A DNA stretch of 6,335 nucleotides from an uncultured Clostridia bacterium (lineage in GTDB: Bacteria > Bacillota > Clostridia > Lachnospirales > CAG-274), in assembly GCA_946630405.1 (NCBI GenBank), contig CAMOYW010000068.1:1-6335 (forward strand), written 5' to 3'. The translations under genes and the position numbers were made by a program. Below the pieces are notes generated by a model. It saw only the letters and a list, made by a program, of their open reading frames with translations, had not been told where the DNA came from and ran no database searches. Of the stretch, positions 1 through 5,707 are shown in pieces (position 1 is the stretch's first letter; each line of letters starts with the position of its first letter).

Positions 1-909
1 AAGGAGTCCGGATGTGATGTTATCATCGGTCTCTATGACGGCTCAAAGAGTTGGCAGAGAGCTGTTGAGCAGGGATTCACCGTTTACACGGCTGCAGAGG
101 CTGCAAAGATCGCAGATATTATCATGATCCTTATAAACGATGAGCTCCAGGCTAAGCTTTACAAAGAGAGCATCGAGCCCAACCTTAACGCAGGCGATAT
201 GCTTATGTTTGCACACGGCTTCAACATCCACTTCGGTCTTATTAAGCCCCCCAAGGATGTAGACGTAGCCATGATAGCTCCCAAGGCTCCCGGTCACACA
301 GTAAGAAGTGAATATCAGGCAGGTAAGGGTACTCCTTGTCTTGTAGCTGTTGAGCAGGACGCTTCCGGTCAGGCTCTCGACCTTGCACTTGCTTATGCTG
401 CAGGTATCGGCGGAGCAAGAGCAGGCGTACTTGAGACAACTTTCAGAACAGAGACAGAGACAGACCTCTTCGGTGAGCAGGCTGTACTTTGCGGCGGTGT
501 ATGCGCACTTATGCAGGCAGGTTTTGAAACACTTACAGAAGCAGGTTACGATCCCATCAACGCTTACTTTGAGTGTATCCACGAGATGAAGCTTATTGTA
601 GACCTTATCTATCAGTCAGGCTTTGCAGGCATGAGATACTCTATCTCCAACACTGCAGAGTACGGTGACTACATCACAGGTCCCAAGATCATCACAGAAG
701 ATACAAAGAAGGCTATGAAGAAGATACTTAAGGACATCCAGGACGGTACCTTTGCCAAGGAATTCCTTCTTGATATGTCTTCCGCAGGCGGACAGGTACA
801 CTTCAAGGCTATGAGAAAGCTTGCTTCCGAGCATCCCAGCGAGACTGTTGGTGAAGAAGTAAGAAAACTTTACTCCTGGAGCAACGAGGATAAGCTTATC
901 AACAACTGA
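1..909 (+). CDS. ilvC: Ketol-acid reductoisomerase, class I (5'-truncated by window edge)
   Basis: Catalyses Mg2+-dependent alkyl migration plus NAD(P)H reduction of 2-acetolactate or 2-aceto-2-hydroxybutyrate to the dihydroxy acids of valine, leucine and isoleucine synthesis; cytosolic. The frame is open from base 1, giving 302 visible residues. Every catalytic residue expected of class I KARI is present in visible numbering: H72 (AHGFN), K95 (APKAPGH), D155 and E159 (TDLFGEQ), E191 and E195 (ECIHE) and S216 (SISNTAEYG). These sit at a constant offset of 35 from the numbering I recall for the Pseudomonas enzyme, so about 35 N-terminal residues are lost, including the glycine-rich Rossmann turn. 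The C-terminus ends soon after the knotted helical domain, as in the ~330-340 aa class I enzymes. The ATG at base 124 is internal, because homology runs upstream of it. The cofactor loop (residues 10-18, GLYDGSKSW) carries Asp where NADPH enzymes often have basic residues. cimA follows after 69 bp. Family assignment is very secure; cofactor preference is inference. Confidence 0.97.
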   Translation, partial: KESGCDVIIGLYDGSKSWQRAVEQGFTVYTAAEAAKIADIIMILINDELQAKLYKESIEPNLNAGDMLMFAHGFNIHFGLIKPPKDVDVAMIAPKAPGHTVRSEYQAGKGTPCLVAVEQDASGQALDLALAYAAGIGGARAGVLETTFRTETETDLFGEQAVLCGGVCALMQAGFETLTEAGYDPINAYFECIHEMKLIVDLIYQSGFAGMRYSISNTAEYGDYITGPKIITEDTKKAMKKILKDIQDGTFAKEFLLDMSSAGGQVHFKAMRKLASEHPSETVGEEVRKLYSWSNEDKLINN

Positions 910-932
910 TACAGCATATAACATTTTACCAT

Positions 933-961
933 CGGCGACTTCGCTTCACGCGAAGTCGCTG
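933..961 (+). other. Strong hairpin in the ilvC-cimA gap
   Basis: A perfect 10-bp inverted repeat (GCGACTTCGC at 935-944, its complement at 950-959) closes a 5-nt loop, TTCAC. One G-T wobble and one more G-C pair can extend it to 933-961. No T-run follows; the next bases are TATATAAGGAG, which contains the cimA Shine-Dalgarno site. It is therefore not a canonical intrinsic terminator. It could protect or process the mRNA between ilvC and cimA, tune cimA translation, or be a dispersed palindromic repeat. The inverted repeat is seen directly; the role is inference. Confidence 0.75.
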
Positions 962-978
962 TATATAAGGAGCCGACG

Positions 979-2568
979 ATGAAAAAAATCACCGTTTTTG
1001 ACTCTACATTAAGGGATGGGGCGCAAGCCGAGGGTGTATCCTTTAGTGTAGAGGACAAAATTAAAATAGTAAAAACCTTGGATGAACTTGGTGTAGGCTA
1101 TATAGAAGCAGGCAACCCGGGTTCCAATCCCAAGGACATGGAGTTTTTTGACAGGATCCGCTCCATTGAGCTTAAAAACAGTACTATAGCCGCATTCGGC
1201 AGTACACGCAGGCGCGGAATAAGTCCTTCCGATGACAATAATCTCCAGGCACTTATAAACGCAGGCACCAAAACCGTTGCCATATTCGGCAAAAGCTGGG
1301 ATTTCCATGTGACCGATATAATCGGTGCCACACTTCAGGAAAATCTTGAAATGATTTACGACACCATCGCCTACCTTAAAGAACAGGGTAAAGAGGTAGT
1401 ATTTGATGCCGAGCATTTTTTTGACGGCTACAAGGAAAATCCAGAATATGCTCTAAAAACTCTTTCAAGTGCGGTCCAAGCGGGAGTTGACTGTGTGTGT
1501 CTTTGCGACACAAACGGCGGAACTTTCCCAGAGGAGATATACGATATCACCAAAAAGGTGCTTGAAGCCTTTGATGTGACCGTGGGCATACACGCTCACA
1601 ACGACTGCGGAATGGCTGTAGCAAACAGCATTATGGCAGTAAAAGCGGGAGCTGAACATGTACAGGGTACCTTTACAGGCTTCGGAGAAAGATGCGGAAA
1701 CGCCAACCTCTCCACCATAATAGGAAACCTTCAAGTCAAGCGTGACTATATTTGTATACCCGAAGACAACATTTCTTCTCTCACTCACACAGCAAGAAAG
1801 GTAAGCGAGATAGCCAATCTTCAGCTTTCCATTCGTTCTCCTTTTGTCGGCAAATGCGCTTTTGCTCACAAAGGCGGGATGCATGTAGACGGTGTACTCA
1901 AAAACAGCAGAAGCTTTGAGCATATCGACCCTTCTATTGTCGGAAACGAAAGAAAGTTCCTTACAAGCGAAGTATCGGGAAGGACCACCATCCTTTCCAT
2001 GATACAAAAGATAGTACCCGGAATGGAGAAAAATTCTCCCGAAACGGGTAAGGTGATCGACAGATTAAAGGAACTTGAATACGAAGGCTATCAATTCGAG
2101 GGCGCGGAAGGCGGTTTTGAACTTCTTGTACGCAAGACCCTCGGAAAATACAAACCTTTCTTTGAACTTGAGACCTTTAAAATAATAGGAGAGCATCCTC
2201 CTCTTGCCGAGGGACAGACCGCATCGGCAGTCATTAAAGTTAAGGTGGATGACAAATACGAGATAACCGCCGCAGAAGGTGACGGTCCCGTAAACGCTCT
2301 TGACAAGGCGCTCAGAAAGGCGCTGGAAGTCTTCTACCCTACCCTTTCGGATGTACATCTTACGGACTATAAGGTTAGAGTACTGGATTCAAATTCCGCA
2401 ACGGCTTCAAAGGTACGTGTACTTATAGAATCAAGCGACGGAGACGACACATGGACCACCGTCGGAGTTTCAAAAGATATTATAGAAGCAAGCTGGATAG
2501 CACTTGTGGATTCCATAGAATATAAACTTATTAAAGATATAGAACAAAAATTTAAACAATACCTTTAA
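979..2568 (+). CDS. cimA: (R)-citramalate synthase
   Basis: Condenses pyruvate with acetyl-CoA to (R)-citramalate, the entry step of the threonine-independent isoleucine route. At 529 aa it matches the long bacterial citramalate synthase family (the TIGR00977 type) rather than LeuA or homocitrate synthase. Its N-terminal signature is STLRDGAQAEGVSFS, where LeuA has a DGEQSPG-like stretch. The TIM-barrel catalytic half (about 1-300) shows R12 and D13, the metal ligands H205 and H207 (GIHAHNDCG) and N241 (GFGERCGNANL), and the lid-type histidines H297 and H302 (AHKGGMH). Residues from about 390 to the end resemble the LeuA-type dimerisation/allosteric domain, with the GDGPVNALDKAL stretch typical of the isoleucine- or leucine-sensing half. 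Feedback inhibition by isoleucine is therefore likely, but this is inferred from the family. The start is set by AAGGAG at 967-972, six bases before the ATG. leuC begins 14 bp downstream. Its position between ilvC and leuCDB supports citramalate rather than isopropylmalate chemistry. It is probably annotated as 'citramalate synthase' or '2-isopropylmalate synthase' in relatives. Confidence 0.93.
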   Translation: MKKITVFDSTLRDGAQAEGVSFSVEDKIKIVKTLDELGVGYIEAGNPGSNPKDMEFFDRIRSIELKNSTIAAFGSTRRRGISPSDDNNLQALINAGTKTVAIFGKSWDFHVTDIIGATLQENLEMIYDTIAYLKEQGKEVVFDAEHFFDGYKENPEYALKTLSSAVQAGVDCVCLCDTNGGTFPEEIYDITKKVLEAFDVTVGIHAHNDCGMAVANSIMAVKAGAEHVQGTFTGFGERCGNANLSTIIGNLQVKRDYICIPEDNISSLTHTARKVSEIANLQLSIRSPFVGKCAFAHKGGMHVDGVLKNSRSFEHIDPSIVGNERKFLTSEVSGRTTILSMIQKIVPGMEKNSPETGKVIDRLKELEYEGYQFEGAEGGFELLVRKTLGKYKPFFELETFKIIGEHPPLAEGQTASAVIKVKVDDKYEITAAEGDGPVNALDKALRKALEVFYPTLSDVHLTDYKVRVLDSNSATASKVRVLIESSDGDDTWTTVGVSKDIIEASWIALVDSIEYKLIKDIEQKFKQYL

Positions 2569-2574
2569 AGGAGG
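2567..2574 (+). promoter_or_regulatory. leuC ribosome binding site overlapping the cimA stop
   Basis: AAAGGAGG begins inside the cimA TAA stop (2566-2568) and ends 8 bases before the ATG at 2583. This spacing favours 2583 over the in-frame ATGs at 2589 and 2595. The overlap suggests translational coupling of cimA and leuC. Confidence 0.8.
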
Positions 2575-2582
2575 AATTACCC

Positions 2583-3842
2583 ATGGGTATGACGATGACT
2601 CAAAAGATCTTGGCCGCTCATGCAGGACTTGACAGCGTAAAAGCCGGTCAGCTCATCGAGGCAAAGCTGGATCTCGTACACGGTAACGATGTTACTACAC
2701 CCGTTGCCGTAAAGGCATTCAACACTATCGGTGTAAAAGAAGTATTTGATAAGGATAAGGTAGTAGTGGTACCCGATCACTTTACCCCCAACAAAGATAT
2801 CAAAAGTGCAGAGCACTGCAAATTTATAAGAGAATTTTCCCACGAAAAAGGACTTACAAACTACTTTGAAGTAGGTCAGATGGGTATAGAGCATTGCCTT
2901 ATCCCCGAAGCGGGACTTGTGGTATGCGGTGATGTTACCATTGGTGCCGACTCACATACCTGTACATACGGTGCGCTCGGTGCATTTTCAACAGGCGTTG
3001 GCTCTACCGATATGGCGGTGGGTATGGCAAGAGGCGTTGCCTGGTTCAAGGTGCCTTCTGCTCTTAAGTTTGTACTTAAAAACAAGCCCGCAAAATGGGT
3101 AAGCGGCAAGGACATTATTCTTCACATCATCGGTATGATAGGTGTTGACGGTGCTCTTTACAAGTCAATGGAATTTACCGGCGATGGCTTACAGTATCTT
3201 TCAATGGACGACCGTTTCACAATAGCAAACATGGCAATTGAAGCGGGCGGCAAGAACGGTATATTCCCCGTAGACGAAAAGACACTTGAATATGTAAAAG
3301 AACATTCCACAAGAACTCCCGTAATATACGAGGCAGACGAGGATGCAGAGTACGATGCGGTTTACGAAATAGACCTTTCCACACTTCGTCCCACGGTTTC
3401 TTTCCCTCACCTTCCCGAAAACACAAAGACTATTGACGAGGCAAAGGGTCTTGAAATGGATCAGGTAGTTATCGGTTCTTGTACAAACGGAAGAATGAGC
3501 GATATGCGTATCGCAGCAGAAATATTAAAAGGCAAGAAGACCAACCCCAACATCAGAACCATTATCCTTCCCGGAACACAGAAGATTTGGCTCCAGTGTG
3601 TAGAAGAAGGTCTTGCAAAGATATTCGTAGAGGCAGGTTGCGTATTCTCCACCCCTACTTGCGGACCTTGCTTGGGCGGACATATGGGTATACTTGCAAA
3701 AGGAGAAAGAGCACTTTCCACCACCAACAGAAACTTTGTGGGTAGAATGGGACATCCCGAAAGCGAAGTTTACCTTTGCTCCCCCGCTGTTGCCGCAGCA
3801 TCTGCGATCACGGGTAAGATAACAGACCCCGAAGAGGTTTAA
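2583..3842 (+). CDS. leuC: 3-isopropylmalate/citramalate isomerase, large subunit (short archaeal/clostridial type)
   Basis: Large subunit of the aconitase-family isomerase. With LeuD it interconverts 2- and 3-isopropylmalate (leucine) and, in a citramalate operon, (R)-citramalate and 3-methylmalate via citraconate. Its 419 residues fit the short HACN/LeuC branch, not the ~466-residue enterobacterial LeuC. The three [4Fe-4S] ligands are visible: C300 in GSCTNGR, and C360 and C363 in TPTCGPCLGGH. The aconitase DSHT motif is at residues 123-126 (GADSHTCTYGALG). Near the end, NRNFVGRMGHPESEVYL is the typical substrate-side segment of this family. The cluster is probably oxygen-sensitive, fitting an anaerobe. 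leuD follows after 13 bp. Homoaconitase (HacA) is the main alternative within this branch; the neighbours cimA and leuB favour LeuC. Dual use for isoleucine and leucine is inferred from context. Confidence 0.95.
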   Translation: MGMTMTQKILAAHAGLDSVKAGQLIEAKLDLVHGNDVTTPVAVKAFNTIGVKEVFDKDKVVVVPDHFTPNKDIKSAEHCKFIREFSHEKGLTNYFEVGQMGIEHCLIPEAGLVVCGDVTIGADSHTCTYGALGAFSTGVGSTDMAVGMARGVAWFKVPSALKFVLKNKPAKWVSGKDIILHIIGMIGVDGALYKSMEFTGDGLQYLSMDDRFTIANMAIEAGGKNGIFPVDEKTLEYVKEHSTRTPVIYEADEDAEYDAVYEIDLSTLRPTVSFPHLPENTKTIDEAKGLEMDQVVIGSCTNGRMSDMRIAAEILKGKKTNPNIRTIILPGTQKIWLQCVEEGLAKIFVEAGCVFSTPTCGPCLGGHMGILAKGERALSTTNRNFVGRMGHPESEVYLCSPAVAAASAITGKITDPEEV

Positions 3843-3847
3843 GGAGG
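3840..3847 (+). promoter_or_regulatory. leuD ribosome binding site overlapping the leuC stop
   Basis: TAAGGAGG comprises the leuC stop codon plus a strong Shine-Dalgarno core, 8 bases before the leuD ATG at 3856. This is the same arrangement as at the cimA-leuC junction. It suggests coupled translation and balanced subunit synthesis of the LeuC-LeuD heterodimer. Confidence 0.8.
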
Positions 3848-3855
3848 ATATTACA

Positions 3856-4362
3856 ATGAATGCACACGGAAAAGTATTTAAATACGGAAACGATATAGAC
3901 ACGGATGTTATAATCCCCGCTCGTTACCTTAATTCCTCCGACCCCAAAGAGCTTGCACAGCACTGCATGGAGGACGCTATCCACTCTACCGTTAAGTTTG
4001 CGGAAAACGTTAAGGAAGGCGATATCATCGTAGCGGAGAAAAACTTCGGTTGCGGTTCTTCAAGAGAACACGCTCCCATTGCCATAAAGGCAAGCGGTAT
4101 ATCCTGCGTTATAGCTAAAAGCTTTGCAAGGATCTTCTACAGAAACTCCATAAACATAGGTCTTCCCATCCTTGAATGTGAGGATGCCGCAAATGATATA
4201 GATATGGGCGACGATGTTGAAGTGGATTTCAACACAGGTGTTATAACCAACCACACCAAAAATAAAACATACCAGGCTGAGCCCTTCCCCGAATTTATGC
4301 AGGAAATGTTTAAAGTAGGCGGACTTGTGGAGCAGACAAAAATTAAGCTCGGTTTAAAATAA
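3856..4362 (+). CDS. leuD: 3-isopropylmalate/citramalate isomerase, small subunit
   Basis: Small (swivel-domain) subunit that completes the LeuC active site. Its 168 residues match the short archaeal-type LeuD, versus about 200 in enterobacteria. The N-terminal segment carries the DIDTDVIIPARYL motif, and residues 63-72 are NFGCGSSREH, the conserved substrate-carboxylate loop of the family. The loop said to set substrate choice reads YLNS at residues 24-27. Published archaeal comparisons use YLRT for isopropylmalate isomerase and YLVY-like sequences for homoaconitase, so this one is closer to LeuD, with Asn in place of Arg. leuB begins 19 bp after its stop. Assignment as small subunit is secure; exact substrate range is inferred from the operon. 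Confidence 0.95.
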   Translation: MNAHGKVFKYGNDIDTDVIIPARYLNSSDPKELAQHCMEDAIHSTVKFAENVKEGDIIVAEKNFGCGSSREHAPIAIKASGISCVIAKSFARIFYRNSINIGLPILECEDAANDIDMGDDVEVDFNTGVITNHTKNKTYQAEPFPEFMQEMFKVGGLVEQTKIKLGLK

Positions 4363-4381
4363 GCAAAAGAGGTAATATAAA

Positions 4382-5452
4382 ATGAACTTTAATTTAGCAG
4401 TTGTTGCAGGTGACGGAATAGGCCCCGAAGTAATGGAGCAAAACATAAGAGTACTTGACAAGATTGGTGAAAAATTCGGTCACAGCTTCAAGTATGAGCA
4501 TGTACTCGGCGGTGGTTGTGCCATTGACAAATTCGGCGAGCCCCTTCCCCAGCACACAATAGATGTATGTAAAGCAAGCGACTCCGTTCTTTTGGGTGCG
4601 GTAGGCGGTTGGCAGTGGGACACACTTCCCGGTGATAAGCGTCCCGAAAGAGCACTCCTCGGCTTAAGAGGCGCACTCGGATTATATGCAAACCTTCGCC
4701 CCGCAACTCTTCATGAAGCATTAAAGGATGCTTGCCCTCTCAAGCCCGAGCTTGTGGCAGACGGCGTAGATATTATGGTAGTAAGAGAGCTTACGGGCGG
4801 TATGTACTTCGGCGAAAAGGGAAGAAAGCAGACAGAGCTTGGCGAAGCTGCTTACGATGTAGAGCAGTATTCCGTAAAGGAAGTTGAGAGGATCACAAGA
4901 ACTGCATTTGAGATAGCTCGCAAGAGAAAGAAACATGTAACAAATGTAGATAAGCAAAACGTTCTTGAATCTTCCAGACTTTGGAGAAGTGTTGTGCTTG
5001 AAGTAGCAAAGGATTATCCCGATGTAGAGCTTGACCACTTATATGTGGATAACGCTTCAATGCAGCTTATAATGAGACCCACTACGTTCGACGTTATCGT
5101 TACGGGCAACATCTTCGGCGATATCCTTTCCGACGAGGCAAGCCAGATGACGGGCTCTATCGGTATGCTTCCCTCCGCATCTCTCGGCGAAGGAAGTCTC
5201 GGTATGTATGAGCCGGTACACGGCTCCGCACCCGACATTGCAGGCAAGAACATTGCAAACCCCATAGCGACTATACTTTCAGGCGCTATGATGCTTAAAT
5301 ACAGCTTCGGTCTTCAAGACGAAAGCAAAGCAATTGAAGATGCCGTTGCAAAGGTACTTAACAACGGTTACAGAACAGGTGACATAATGAGCGAGGGAAT
5401 GAAGCAACTCGGCTGTAAAGAAATGGCAGATGCTATACTCGCAGAGATCTGA
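4382..5452 (+). CDS. leuB: 3-isopropylmalate / 3-methylmalate dehydrogenase
   Basis: NAD-dependent beta-decarboxylating dehydrogenase. It converts 3-isopropylmalate to 2-oxoisocaproate (leucine) and, in the citramalate route, 3-methylmalate to 2-oxobutyrate. The 356 aa are full length for IPMDH. Substrate-binding arginines R96, R106 and R135 (LLGLRG, NLRP, RELTGG), catalytic Y142 and K191 (VDKQNV), and metal ligands D223, D247 and D251 (VDNASMQ, GNIFGDILSDEASQ) are all visible. The nucleotide loop HGSAPDIAGKNIANP has Asp at 285, the residue expected for NAD rather than NADP. The leucine-type LLGLRGAL helix argues against isocitrate or tartrate dehydrogenase. The Shine-Dalgarno site is AAAGAGG at 4366-4372, nine bases from the ATG and weaker than those of leuC and leuD. 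The gene is the last of the tight cimA-leuCDB block. Confidence 0.96.
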   Translation: MNFNLAVVAGDGIGPEVMEQNIRVLDKIGEKFGHSFKYEHVLGGGCAIDKFGEPLPQHTIDVCKASDSVLLGAVGGWQWDTLPGDKRPERALLGLRGALGLYANLRPATLHEALKDACPLKPELVADGVDIMVVRELTGGMYFGEKGRKQTELGEAAYDVEQYSVKEVERITRTAFEIARKRKKHVTNVDKQNVLESSRLWRSVVLEVAKDYPDVELDHLYVDNASMQLIMRPTTFDVIVTGNIFGDILSDEASQMTGSIGMLPSASLGEGSLGMYEPVHGSAPDIAGKNIANPIATILSGAMMLKYSFGLQDESKAIEDAVAKVLNNGYRTGDIMSEGMKQLGCKEMADAILAEI

Positions 5453-5469
5453 TAAGTATCGTTAAAATA

Positions 5470-5628
5470 AGAGCACCTCTAAAACTCATTCTTTGCATAG
5501 CTTGATAATTTTTCCGTATCTGTTGTTAAAGTCTCTCAGCTTAGCTTTTGGCTATACTTTCGAGCCTTTGCCTCGTTTACGAATAAATTCTCAGTGCTCT
5601 GCTTTAAAGCAGTTTTTAGAGCTACCCT
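5470..5628. repeat. Candidate MITE-like or structured element with imperfect inverted ends
   Basis: The left end AGAGCACCTCTAAAA (5470-5484) is mirrored at the right by TTTTAGAGCTACCCT (5614-5628), matching at about 12 of 15 positions with 8 contiguous (CTCTAAAA against TTTTAGAG). A second complement, AGAGCAC (5470-5476) with GTGCTCT (5594-5600), offers an alternative pairing. Small stem-loops lie between (TAGC/GCTA and CGAG/CTCG around 5542-5573). TTAAA occurs just outside both ends (5462-5466 and 5628-5632) and could be a target duplication, but offsets from the inverted ends are unequal and the area is AT-rich. On the minus strand, 5622 to 5479 reads as 47 codons broken only by one TGA, with no start codon. 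No complete gene is present. Whether it is mobile, an RNA element or chance cannot be decided without genome-wide copies. Confidence 0.4.
5599..5617 (+). terminator. Weak candidate intrinsic terminator after leuB
   Basis: CTGCTTTAAAGCAG (5599-5612) is a perfect 14-base palindrome able to form a 5-bp stem with a TTAA loop, followed at once by TTTTT (5613-5617). It lies 147 bases past the leuB stop. The stem is short, so termination may be partial. It also falls inside the inverted-end segment, so it could be part of that element. If real, it would end the ilvC-to-leuB transcript and give ilvD its own promoter. Confidence 0.4.
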
Positions 5629-5654
5629 TAAACAACTATCCAATATACTATTAT

Positions 5655-5684
5655 CTATAAGGCATACCTTTGTGTGCCTTATAG
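5655..5684 (+). other. 13-bp hairpin upstream of ilvD
   Basis: CTATAAGGCATAC (5655-5667) pairs with GTGTGCCTTATAG (5672-5684) over 13 bp with a single G-U wobble and a 4-base loop, CTTT. It ends 23 bases before the ilvD ATG and 11 bases before its Shine-Dalgarno site. No T-run follows, so a standard terminator is unlikely. A TATACT (5644-5649) that could serve as a -10 box lies just before it, without a convincing -35; if it is used, the ilvD mRNA would begin with this stem. No T-box consensus is visible. The stem is seen directly; its function is unknown. Confidence 0.7.
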
Positions 5685-5707
5685 GTGTATTATGAAGAGG
5701 TTTTGAT

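Noticed and set aside
43..582. Long minus-strand open frame opposite ilvC
   Set aside because: Cys- and Ser-rich translation with no family resemblance, lying wholly opposite a clearly conserved KARI; a codon-bias shadow.
124..909. ilvC starting at the ATG at 124
   Set aside because: Conserved KARI sequence, including the cofactor loop, continues in frame upstream to base 1, so the true start lies outside the window.
933..961. Intrinsic terminator between ilvC and cimA
   Set aside because: The stem is strong but no T-run follows; the bases after it are the cimA ribosome binding region.
1465..2007. 180-codon minus-strand open frame opposite cimA
   Set aside because: No recognisable motifs or ribosome binding context; the + strand frame has all citramalate synthase residues.
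979..2568. LeuA or homocitrate synthase (NifV/HCS) identity for the synthase
   Set aside because: The DGAQAEGVSFS signature, 529 aa length and C-terminal domain fit citramalate synthase; genomic context agrees.
2583..4362. Homoaconitase (lysine pathway) instead of LeuCD
   Set aside because: The short LeuC/LeuD branch includes homoaconitases, but neighbours cimA, leuB, ilvC and ilvD and the YLNS loop favour the branched-chain pathway.
5453..5707. T-box or leucine/isoleucine leader-peptide attenuator upstream of ilvD
   Set aside because: No T-box consensus (AGGGTGGNACCGCG-like) and no short ORF rich in Leu, Ile or Val codons before the hairpin.
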